64,000 nucleotides of DNA from Yamagishiella unicocca. Its lineage: Eukaryota > Chlorophyta > Chlorophyceae > Chlamydomonadales > Volvocaceae. The translations under genes and the position numbers were made by a program. Shown here one piece after another: positions 18,701 to 29,833 of this stretch (positions are counted from its first letter, which is position 1; each line of letters begins with the position of its first letter). Location: assembly GCA_003116995.1 (NCBI GenBank), contig BDSL01000079.1, positions 186,001 to 250,000 of the forward strand, in the 5' to 3' direction. The notes under the pieces were generated by a model. It was not told the origin of the DNA, ran no database searches, and worked only from the letters and a program-made list of their open reading frames with translations.

Positions 18701-20833
18701 GTAAGTTCGTCGGGGAGACGGCAACCGAAGGCCGGGTAACTCAGAAGCAGTAGTAACGTAGGCTGCAGGTATTAAGCGGGTGCGTCAGCTCCGCGGCGAT
18801 TAGAGCGCGAGGAGACTAGGTTCGGGGCCGGTCGGAAACACAGGTCTGCAAGGGCAGGGAGGTGGTGTCGGGGGCCAACTAGCGCTTCGTAGCGTATCTC
18901 GCTTTTTACTATGTTCATCGATTTTGAGGTTGTCCTCGTCCTATCGGCGCAAGGGTCTACAAGGTTTCGTGCAATCTGGCGTACTACGGCTACTAGACGA
19001 ACTGCGTCGGCGCTTGCGTTTGTGACTCGCCGTCTCTCGTACGGTTTGGCGGGCCCAGGTCCTGTGCAAGCAGGGTTTTGTTTATACGCGTTGGCCGCTG
19101 GTTCACCAGTCCCTCGACTGGTGGCGGCATCGTTCAATTACTAGTGGCGGCGACAGGATGTTGGCAGGAGAAGGTCAGGGGGTGGAGCAGCTAGGGGTTT
19201 GATGATAGGCGGAGAGAACAGCTGGCGTGTTAAGGCATGGGCGTTTGCACCCCCCAGCCGGAACGGTCGATTCGTGTACGGACGGGCCCTGGACACTGCA
19301 ATCTTTCATGAAACCATTGTTTAAAAGGGCATTATACGCGCGTGTGTGTATGTATGTGTTCGCATTCACTACCGACGAGTACAACGCGCAGGTGCGGGAG
19401 AACACGGAGCGGGACATCAGGACTGTGGCGGCTTGTCGTCGGCCGACCAGCTCATGGATTGCCCATCGGTAGCCTCAAGAGGATAGCGAACTCTTTTCAA
19501 ATGGCATTGTTAGAAAGGCACCCTGCATCACGTTCTTACATACCGACGTGGATTCACGTCACTTCCCGACGTACCTGCAGCGCCGGCGCCAGGAGCACTG
19601 CTGCAGGCAACACCGACACCGACCGCTGTTGCAGCTGCACGCCCGCCATCCTGCATTGCTGACTACCCGACAGCCTGACTACCTGACAAACCATTTGAGG
19701 CCACTCCCGCACGGGAGGCACGGCCGTGATATGTGAGGCCACCTCCTCGCACCCCGCCTCCCCTCCCTCTTAAGATTTGCACCCTCCATCAGCACTAATG
19801 CCACGCATGACGCATCGGCGCCCTCGTCGAGCACAGCACAAGCGCAGCCCCCAAACTGAACCGGCACCTGCGCAATACCTCCCTGCGTTCATCCTTCACT
19901 GCCCGCCTAGGGTTTGCGATTCGCACCCCCCCATCATCATCGCACCGACGCACGCGGGCGTGCTCACCCCCCCACACACCAACCCCGGGACCAGCCGCCA
20001 GACATTCATGCCCGCAGCCACCCTTGTCGCGCACGAACATACCCATAGGGCAAAGCACTGTGCTCGCTGAGGTTCCTGGCAGCAACGTAGGGGCGCTCCA
20101 AATCAGGGCCATCACCTGACAGCGCCTTCGCGCCGTCGCCTACAAGTAGTAGCCCGCTCTAACCCGCCTTACAGCGGGCTCTCCGTGCCCTCCGTCCTCA
20201 TCGCTCCGCAGCGCCGCTGCAAGTCGACCAGCTGCGCGAGGGGACGGCAGCCATGCCGCTGTGCCCCTGCTGCGCTACGCCGCCAAAACCGCCACGTCCG
20301 TCGTCGTGCGCTGCGCCGCCGCTACCCCAGAACCATCGGGGGGCCTGCTTGCAAGGTCCTGACACTTCACGGGAGGCGGCAGCCGGCAGTCACCCACCGC
20401 TCACTCCTCATCGGCCTGCAGGGGGGACGCGCCCGAGCAGTGGGTGGGGCGTTCAAGACAAGAAATCTGCGGTCATGTGCAGCGATGCAGAGGCCAGCAG
20501 GCCATGCAGCTAAGCGCCTACATCTAGGGGGAAACGGCAGCAGGCGAGGGGAGTGAAGTGGAGCCGCAACCCGCACCCGCAGCGGCGCCCTGCGGGGCGC
20601 TGCGTGTTGCCCGCCGCGCAGCCCCCACAGCAGCCTGCTGGCGCTCCTCCAAGCGGGACTACGCCGCAGGATTCCTCCAACCGCCAGTCACCCGCCCCAG
20701 GCGCCAGAGCACTCCCGTCCCGCGTGATCTCCACGCTCCAAGCACACACCCCTCACCACAACCCCGGGTCCGCAGTCCGGCTCCCTGTGCCCTACCCCCC
20801 CACGCGGCCCCTGTGCCGCGCGGCCCCTGTGCC
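15800..20833. other. Interval without a recognisable gene
   Basis: About 5 kb between the kinase and the GlyRS stop codon. It probably begins with the kinase 3' UTR, and the true 3' end of the kinase may lie up to 15962 if another last exon is used. Reading frames here do not resemble known families and do not form convincing exon chains. If the GlyRS transcript has an extra terminal exon, it would lie between about 20100 and 20830. Confidence 0.45.
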
Positions 20834-23800
20834 CTACCCCCCCGGCGCGGATTCTTTTATACAAAACCCCCCGGCGCGGCCCCTTACCTGCGCCTTCTGC
20901 GCCGGGTACTTGGCCGCCACCTCCACCCACGAAGTGCGGTCGTCGACCAGCGCCCGGATGACGCCGGCGACCTCGGACTGGGGCACCCGTACCTGGTGTC
21001 GGTGGGTGGGTGGGGGTCGAGGTGCGGGGTGGAGGCGCGGGGCCGGGGAGAGCAGCGGGCGAGGGGCAAAGCGGAGGAGGAGGGCGGCAAATTCGAGGCT
21101 CGCCTAGCACAGGTGCATAGGGCGGCAGGGGCCGACAGCGCGTACCCACCAGTTCTGACACTTCTGCCCAGTCCATGAAGGCATATTCCCTCTTTCGCCC
21201 CGCAGGCCGGTTTCACCCGCCCGCTCCGCCCTCGCGCCCCCTGGTGTTCCTAACACTCACCTGCGCCATTGAGTCGCGCTCACGTAGCGTCACCGAGAGG
21301 TCTCCCTCGATGGAGCCGAAGTCAACGGTGATGGCGAAAGGCACACCGATCTCATCGGTGCGGGCGTAGCGCTTGCCGATGGTGTTGCCTGTCGGCGGCG
21401 GTCGTAGCGGTGGTGGTGGTGGTGGGGGGGGGTGTCAGGGGCGCAATGCATCGCTATTGTGGCGGCGGTATGAATTTCGTGGCGGCAGTTGGCACCGTAT
21501 GTTCGGTGTGAGGGTGTGGACAAAGCCACCAGCTGCCATGAGGCTGGGTTTGGGAGGTTGGGCCTGCGTCTACATGGAATGGGGGACAGGCATACATGGA
21601 GAAGTCATAGCAACCTGCGTGCATTCCTCTTCAAAACCCTACAATAGCACCCGGATGCACCCGGCCCTTCGCTAAGCCCCAGCACCAGCCCCAGCACCAC
21701 CACTACCGCACCGTGGTCGCCGCTGCTGCCCACCGCGCCCACCCACCCGTGGTGTCGATGAGGTTCGAGAGCCCCGCTGCAGTGAGGTCGCGGGAGATCT
21801 TGGCCGCCACCTCGTTCAGCGCGGGCTTCTGGACCAGCGGGAAGACGGTGGCCTTCGTGGGGGCCACAAGCGGCTTGAAGCCCATCACTGCGCGCGTCTC
21901 GTCACCCTGGCGGGATAGAGAGGGGGAGAGGGGCGCAACGCAGGGACACGCAGTCGCGGGCGTCAGTCAGCGGTTGTGCGATGGTGGGATGGTGGGTGGC
22001 GGTGGTGGCGGCGGTGGTGTGGTGGTGGCGGGGACGTAGTGTGGTGGCGGTGGCGATCACGGTGTGGTGGTGGTTGCGGGAGCGCCGTCAAGATCATACA
22101 CTGCGGCACAGCTGGTGTAAAGGAAAGGCCAAGCAAATGTCCGACTGTTTGACCGGGACAGTGCGCCCGACTGCCCTCCTGCTTCCTCCCAGCACATTCG
22201 CGCTGTCGTCGCGGATGGCCTCCCTCCCTGGACCGACCCACCTCGCGCGTGTAGTAGCAGTGCTCAAACATGCAGTACATGATGCGGCCGATGCCGAAGG
22301 ACGGCTCGATGACGCTGGGGGTGTAGGTCTTGCCCGTCACCTTCTCCGTCACCTGCGGGGGGCCCGCCGTGAAGGGTGGCGGGTGGAGCGGGTCGGTCGG
22401 AGCGGCTGGGGATGTGGGGCTGGGCGCTGTTGGCCATACGGCGAGAGGACACTGTGCGTAGACGCGGCTCGATACGGGGTTCAGCAAGCTGGCGCATTCC
22501 GTTCGAAGGGCGCGCGTCTTCTGCTCTACCGCCGCCCGCACCTTCTTGATCTCCACCATGCCTGGCTTGATCTCGAATTCCTGTCCGGTGCACGTCGAGA
22601 CCAGCGCATTCTCCCCCGCCTCCAGCTTGCTCTGCAGGAAGCGGAAGGGACCAGCGCGAAGGTTGTTTTTTTACAACGGGGGTTTTATAAGGGACGAGCG
22701 CGAAGGGGGGAGACTTCACGCGCGAGCACCGCAGTACGGCGGCACTCCTCGCTGGGCGGCCGCCTTGCCACACCGCGAGCTGCGACACTCCTCTTCTCCA
22801 GATTCCCGCCGTCCCGTGGGTCGGTCCTCCTCACCTTGACCGCCATTGCCCCCGCCTCGTCTAGCGCCTCCAGCGCCTCCTTGACCGCCTTCTGGTCCTT
22901 CTTGAACACGGCGCCCAGCTCCTTGTTGTTTGGCACCACCCGCACCACCTCCTCCATGCGCGGCTCCGGGAACTTCTCGAAGGCGGTCAGGTCGATCTTG
23001 CTCATGGAGGAGTGAGCCTGGGGGCGGCAGTAGGGGCCGGGGTGGGGCAGCAGGGGTCGGAGGAGGGGCCGGGGTGGGGCAGAAGGGGGCGGAGGAGGGG
23101 TCGAGGGCCTGCCGGAGAGAAGACACCCGGGTGATGACGCAGTTCCGAACACGTGCCACGGCGACACGGCGGTACGGCGGTACGGCAGCACAAACAAACA
23201 GCTCCACGACCCCCCGAGATTGCGCCTTTCGGCAAGTGGATGGTGCCCACCCCTCCACACCCCTCCACGCCCCTGCACGCCCCGACATCACGCGAGTTCG
23301 TAGTTCCCCCGCCCCCCCACCTTGAGGTCGTACGCCGAGCGGTCGGCCAGGCCGACGCACTCCACCCAGCCGTAGGTGGTCTCCACCTCGCCGTCCCAGC
23401 AGTCCGCCGCGTAGTGGGCCATCTGGGCGTGAAGGGATTTGCGGTTGGCGGTGCGGGAGGGGGAGGGGGCCAAGTGGATCGAGCCGGCGGTTAGTTGTGG
23501 GTCAACAAGCTTGGGGTGGCCACCCACGGGACGGTGCACACGTTCCTGTAAGTTACCAATAAGCACTCAGCGGCATATGCCCGCGCAAATGCACCCCCTT
23601 ACCCCGCATGGCAGCTGCGGTATTCCCGCAATTCAACGCAGCGCAGTCCTCCCCTGCCCAACTCAAACCCTCCCCTGCCCAACTCAAACCCTTCCCTGCC
23701 CAACCCTTCCCTGCCCAACCCTTCCATGCCCAACCCTCCCCTGCCCCCTCCCCTGCCCTGCCGCACCTCGTGCTGCAGGTGCTGGCGGAACCTCATGCGC

Positions 23801-26800
23801 AGCGGGTTGACCCCGACCTTGATGAAGAACAGCCAGGTGCGGCCGATGAAGTAGGCCAGCGTCTCGTTGGCGATGATGCCGCGAGACACCGCCTCGCCCA
23901 GGGACATGGGCAGGGCCTTCTTCTCCTCGCCCATCTGGAGCTCCCTGCGCACCAGCAGGAGGAGGAGGAGGAGGAGAGGCGGGGGCGAAGGCGGGGGGTT
24001 GTAAGGGAATCCGCGAATCCACGGCCGAAGGCCGAGGGCGGTGAAGGTGGTGGTCCAGAGGAGAGGCGCGGCAAGGAGACGGAAGGGGGGTATAAGATAA
24101 TCTGCGTGTAGGGAGGGGGAGCGGTCAAACAGAGGCGCCCAGGGCCCGCCGGTGGTGCCGCGCTGTTAGGCGACGCTAGGCCCCCGAAGCAGGCGAGCGA
24201 GGGGTTTCGAAGGACATCAAAGGACTTGCGGAGCGCCCCCGGGAGTAGGCTCACCCCCGCACCGCACCGCACCTGGAGTACAGCAGCGGCTGCAGGTCGG
24301 CAACCGATGCGAACTTGGGATGAGACTTGTCGTCGCCGTTGACGAAGTGCTCGATCTCGGCCTGAGGGCGGCGTGGGAGGTAGGGAGGGGGCAGCGGAGG
24401 GCGCGAGGGAGGGAGGGAGCGAGGAAGGGAGGGAGGGAGGGCGTATCCGTCTCAGTGCCGCGTGTCGGTGCGTGGGTCGGTGGCTGAACGGTGGGCTCGG
24501 TGGCGCACCGCCCGGGCCCGGCGGAACGGCAAACCCCACCTGCCTGCTTTCCAACCCGTCCCCCCTCCTATCCCTCCCTCCCCTGGGCAGCTGTCTCTCC
24601 TCTTCCTTCCGACCTCCCCCCTCTGGCAGCCCCTCTGGCAGCCACACGGACCCACCTGGGTGAACTCGCGGACACGCAGCAGGCCGGCGCGCGGCGAGAT
24701 CTCATTGCGGTACGAGTTGCCGATCTGCGCGGCGGCGAACGGCAACTTGCCGCCGTTGTAGTACAAGAGGTCCCTGTGCGGCGGAGCAGCCAGGGCAGGC
24801 GGAGCATCGGTCAGCGGAGGGTTGCCCCCGAACACTCATCCATATAAAGGCTCAACCCTGGATCATCCCGACCCTCTTCATCCTGATACTATTCCAGACA
24901 CCGCCAGCGCCTCCCCGCAGCAGTAGCAATAGCAGCACCCGCAGCGCCGCCTCCCAACAGCAGTAGCAGCAGCAGCGCCGCCTCGCAGCAGCCGCAGCGG
25001 CGCACCTGAAGTTCACGAAGATGCCCTGCGCCGTCTCCGGCCGCAGGTAGCCGACCATGTCGCCCTTGGGGCCGATGGACGTCTTGAACATCAGGTTGAA
25101 GGGGAAGGGGGCCGAGATGTCGTTGCCGGTACCAGGGGCGCGGACGTTGTACTCCTGCAGCGGCGGGCGGGGGGGGAGAGGTTAGGTTGTGGGGAAGGGG
25201 GGCGGGTAGGAGGGTTTCGAGGGAGACCCGTGGATGTGAGGACAGGCGGGTAAGAGGATGGGAGGGTTTGTGACACGTCGCGGCCACGGTTACAGGTGTC
25301 GAGCGAGGTGTTGAGGCCTCGAGGAGGCTGCGCGAACAACGGAGGAGGATCGCCCGGGTGGGGCTGGAAGCAGCCCAGCACGCACACCAGGGGCCAAACG
25401 AGGGTGCCGCAGCGAGCCCGCGCAAAAGCCTTGCCCCGCCCCCTCCCTCTCCAGCCCCTCCCTCCCCGGCCCCTCCCGCCCCGGCCCATCCCCACCGTGA
25501 GTGCCGCGGCCATGGTGTCCTGCTTCAGCTCGCCTACACCGGCCAGCAGCTCGCGAATCACCTGCGGATGGGTGGTGGTGGTAGTGGTGGTGGTGGTGGT
25601 GGTGGTGGGGAATGGTGGGGAGTGGTGCTATAGGCGGCAGGGTCTGTGTCTGACCAGTATGGTAAACGTAGCGGCTGCTGGGGGTCACATTTGGCGTTCC
25701 TGTGGGCCTTGCTGGTCTCTGCGGCCCTCACTGCGGCCGTGCCAACCCCGTCCGCCCGCTCCGTCCCTTTCTTCCTGCTGCCCCCCCCTCAAGTTTCATT
25801 GGTACAAGCCCTTTGAAGTCGCTGAACTTTACCCACACCCCAAGCACAACTCACGCCCCCCCCTTTCCCCCCTTCCCGCTGCCCCCCTTCCCGCTGCCCT
25901 CCTTCCCGCTGACCCCCTTCCCGCTGCCCTCCTTCCCGCTGCCCCCCTTCCCGCTGCCCTCCTTCCCGCTGCCCTCCTACCGCTGCCCCCTATCCCCCTG
26001 GCCCTCCTACCGCTGTATCCCCTCCCGCTGCCCTCATTCCCACCGCCCCCCTTCCTGCTGCCCCCCACCTTGACCTTCTCCGCGCTGGGCGGGTTCTTCT
26101 TGTCCTCCAGCACCGCCTCGAGGTGGCCCTGCCACCCAACAGGGGATCAGAGTTGGAGAGAGGAAGGGAGAGAGCATCCGCACCGGTGAACAACACAGTC
26201 AACCCATGTTTCCCACAGCCCCTTCCGCTCGACTCATACAAGGGCCCACAAGCCCCAGGTGGTCCACCCCCCCTAAGAGCTCCACCTCTAGCAGCTGCTC
26301 CACCGCCCCTAGAGCCCCACCTCTAGCAGGTGATCCGCGCGGAAACATTCGCCAGTGACCGCGTCCGTGACCATGAAGTCCGTGAAGCGGTCCACGTGGC
26401 CGGAGGCCTAGGGGCCAGGAAGGACGGGGAGACAAGAACGGGTGAAGAAGTTCGGAGGACAGTTCTAGGCATGGTGCATACGGGGGACGGCCTAGGTTGC
26501 ACCAGGCTCGATTCAGGTGCCGTCCCGCCCCTTCGCCCCTCCCACCACCATCACGATGCATACCGCCCCACCACTCCCCCTCGTCCTCCTCCGTCCCGGA
26601 GCGCCTCCCCAAGCCTTCCCGCACATCCCAATACCAGGCATTCATTTCGGGTCCAGCAGAGCAACCCTCCCGCCCCCCTACACACGCCATTCCCCGCCCC
26701 CGCCCCCAGCGGCAGACAGCTCCAACCCCACCCACCTTGAGGACAATCTCCGGCGTCACCGCGGGGCACTCCACCTCCAGCATGCTCTCCTCCAGCACGA

Positions 26801-28660
26801 AGTGGTTGCGCCACGTCTGCGTCGGCGGACGGGCGCATGGCGGAGGACGGGTGCAAGGCGATGCCTCAGGACGCATGTCGCTGTCGGTCCGCCACGAGCT
26901 GCTGAGGCGCGTAATGTTGGGGCAAAAGTGCGCTCCAACCGCATATCCAAATTCCATGCCAGCAGTAGCCGGCCCGATCTGGTACTCCCGCGTCTCTTTC
27001 AGCACCCCCGCCCCCCTCGACGCTCGTGCCACTTCCAGATCCTTCAAGGGCGCCAATCCATCAGCTTTGATCACGGCCTGTTGGACCTGGGATGCCGGTA
27101 TGTGCAGCGCAGGGGCGCAATAGCGCCGGCGACAGCGGCCGCGGCGGCACTGCTACCCCCTGCTGCTGCCATGTTGCTGCCACCAGTGAGCCTGCCTCGG
27201 CTCCGAAAGCTCCCACCCCGAGCCTCCGCCTCTTCCGCATCGCTGAGCTCTCCATCTCCACCGGCGCACTCGCCGCCGCTGCCACCCGCAGGTGCCACCG
27301 CCCCGCACCCCCCCGCACCCCCCCGCACCCCATCGCCCCCGCGCCACAGTTCCTCGCTCTCTTCCACAGTGGGAGGGCTGCTCCTGTGATACCGCTGCGC
27401 CCACCTGCGTCATGTTCTGCTTGATAGCGCAGCCCGGCGGGCCGTAGTCATAGAAGCCGGCCACGGAGCCATAGATCTTGAAGGAGGGGATGTAGAACAT
27501 GCGGCGCTCCAGCACACCAGCCTGGAAGGGGCGCACGAGATGTGGGTCGCATACACGCGCGTTCTCCACCCGCCGAGCGTCCGTCCGAACCCACGTGCCA
27601 ACACGGCAACACACCACGCGTCACGGAGTGCTCCGGCTCCCACTAAGCAGCACTCCGCAACCCCGGCGTGCCGTGTTCCGCAAACCCGCCCTGCCTCCGC
27701 CGAAACTCACTGCCCCCTGCCCTGCCCGGCACCAGCACTCCGGTCGCTACATACCAGGGCAGCGCGGATGGCCTCTTTGCTCTGAGCCGACACCTTGCCG
27801 GTGGTCTTCTCAAACTCCTGCGATCGAGAGGGCCGGGCCAGGAGGAGGTGCGGAGGGTCGGCGAACAACGGTAAGGGGGCTCCTAGTGCTAGCAGGGCCA
27901 GAGGATTATCCCAGAGCGTCCGACAAAACAAAGCGCGAGCAAACCCAAAGCGTGAGGCCGGTAATGACCCGGGTGCCGGCAATTGGGGTGACAGACCCGA
28001 GGTGGGCCAGGGGGTGTACCTCGTGTGCTTATGGGTTTCGTGCCCTTCACCAAACCCACCCGACACGCCGTATTGAAAGCCTTCCCACGACCCCAAACCC
28101 CGCTTCAAATGCTCTATTCAGCTGGAGTCTTCCCAGCCCCGCCTTACAACCAAAAAGGAGAACCCAACACATTCCCGATATTACATAACATAATGGTTCC
28201 CCCTACATGTTTGTCAAATACAATGCTGGGCTGATCCAGCTTGCCACGTGCGGGGATCTGCGCTAATTAAAGCTCCCTTTTGGAAAGGCAAGCGATTTCG
28301 CCATCAACCAGCAGGCAGTAAAAACAAATGATTAGATCGTTCAACCTGATATGGTAATCAGGAGCGGTGTATGGGGACGGGGTAACATGCCACCATGCCG
28401 CGCCGCCCACCTTCTGTTTCGTCTCGAGGTCCACTTTCAGCTCCGCAAGCTTTTGAATGGCAGCATCCACCTCAGCCTGTCGTTGGATAGCAGAAGTTTG
28501 AACTTGCTGTGGCACTAAGTACATAGGTGCGTGACATCCCGGAACCTGCCTTCTCCGCCTTGCCCTCCTTCAGGCTGGCCTTCAGAGAGCGAACAGTGTC
28601 TCCTTGCTTAGTGACAGCCTCCTGAGCATCCTGAATGTCCTTCTCGAGAACCTCAGTCAT
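20834..28660 (-). CDS. GARS: Glycyl-tRNA synthetase (eukaryotic alpha2 type)
   Basis: Class II aminoacyl-tRNA synthetase that charges tRNA-Gly. Nineteen minus-strand exons join in phase: 28660-28550, 28476-28411, 27817-27755, 27521-27405, 26816-26736, 26407-26321, 26128-26069, 25561-25496, 25154-25006, 24773-24656, 24361-24273, 23944-23767, 23422-23321, 23017-22835, 22631-22542, 22352-22242, 21906-21747, 21388-21261 and 20992-20834. The product is about 705 residues, close to other eukaryotic GlyRS. The N-terminus is a helical WHEP domain ([18 protein letters not shown]). Then come [15 protein letters not shown], the motif 2 region ([19 protein letters not shown]), motif 3 ([10 protein letters not shown]) and the anticodon-binding domain from about residue 570. 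The first ATG is at 28660. The last exon is read to TAG at 20834, but a good donor (CAG|GTAAGG at 20888) means the final 18 codons could instead be intronic. Intron 1 must use a GC donor. Confidence 0.93.
24001..24060 (-). repeat. Dispersed ~60-bp repeat, copy A
   Basis: On the minus strand this segment closely matches 59881-59940 on the plus strand, including ggccgtggattcgcggatt and accttcaccgccctcgg. It lies in the GlyRS intron between 23945 and 24272. Confidence 0.75.
25861..26062. repeat. Pyrimidine-rich minisatellite in a GlyRS intron
   Basis: Repeated cccgctgccctccttcccgct-type units of 12-13 bp fill most of the intron between 26068 and 25562. A second C-rich array (ctgcccaaccctt units) lies at about 23646-23755 in another GlyRS intron. 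Confidence 0.8.
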
Positions 28661-28792
28661 CCTTGCTCTGGTGCGATCGACGCCGCCGCAAACTAGGCCC
28701 CGCCGCAGGTGGCCAGATACTGGAGCTGCGAAGCGCAGTCCTAACAAACGTCCTGCCTGCCGCAACAGTTTCGCGAAATTGCAAAGAGGAAA
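28661..28792 (-). other. In-frame upstream extension of GlyRS lacking AUG
   Basis: Upstream of the GlyRS ATG the frame stays open for 44 codons to a TGA at 28795-28793. It contains adjacent CTG and TTG codons (28768-28763), and the stretch after them is rich in Arg, Leu and Ala with one Asp (LRQAGRLLGLRFAAPVSGHL..RRGL). This looks like a mitochondrial presequence. Yeast GRS1 is known to start its mitochondrial form at a UUG codon. Dual targeting here is inferred. Confidence 0.4.
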
Positions 28793-28795
28793 TCA

Positions 28796-29833
28796 CTGTG
28801 GGGATTGGCTGCATTACAGTGGCATCGGAATGGGACTTCAGATTGGGTCACTGATGATTTCCAGTTACACCCTCCTCGCTTTATTCTCATCGTATGATAC
28901 AAACGTAACCGTTAAGAGGTTGCTTCAGAATCCTAGGGCCTGGCTTTGAGAGCACGCTTGCCCCCCCCCCTCGTCAACGGCAGCGACACGCAGCGCAACC
29001 GCCAGCGATTTCGGTCAAGTGCGTCATACGAAAACCCCCAAGAGAAATCGAGTCAAAAGGCATCTTGCCACCTTCTCGGCTCTATCGGAATTTAGAGCGG
29101 GCCCTAGTCGCTGGGAGTCGCTGGGGAGCTCCGTCGGCAGGACCTGCCTATGCGTGGCGAGGACTGGTGGTGGCAGCCGCCGCCTGAACCACGGGATGGG
29201 CCCTCTGGCGCTCACCTATTTGTCTGCCAGGTGCGCGCGTCCGCTGGAGCGATGGAGCGGGCGAGTTTATGCATGCAAGGCGATTGTCGTCGGCAACCGG
29301 TCATGCTTTGCACCTCTCGGCGCGTGCGAAGTGACAATTTAAGCAGCACGTGAACGCATTCACGGCAACAGTGCAATTTGGGAAAGGTTGCTGAGCATTC
29401 CCGCCAATGTGCGAAAACTGCCGACGGACGCTGAGTGCTCGTGCTGGCTGCCGACCTGCGTGCATAATTGATACGTGAGGTTTGCGGCGTCATTAAGGCT
29501 TGCTTGTACCCTGTAGACCTAGCGCGCGGCTTTTGTATGGCTGATTCCTCGCAACCTCCTTTGTTCCCGGGGCTGTGTCCCTTGGTAATCCCCCAAATCT
29601 ACATACACGCCCACGTGGGATAAACATCTAGGCGTTTGAATTTATTTCTGTAAACCCCTGATGTGGGTCGCCCATCAAGGTGTGCCTTCGCACAGTCGTA
29701 GGCATAGTGAATGAACTGGACACGACATTATACCGAACCGCGCCCCTCCTTCCCCCGACATCGCAACCTACGGCTCCGCGCACCACGTCTGCTCTCCGCG
29801 TGTGCCCCTCCCCCCTCCCGCGCCACCTAACAG
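28796..29833. other. Intergenic: GlyRS promoter side and unresolved esterase 5' end
   Basis: This separates the divergently read GlyRS and esterase genes. The esterase N-terminus must start here. One candidate first exon is 29537-29584 (MADSSQPPLFPGLCPL, then a GTAATC donor), which joins in phase to 29834. It does not supply the hydrophobic beta strand expected just before the HG motif, so a short exon may have been missed. Nothing else was recognised. Confidence 0.4.
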
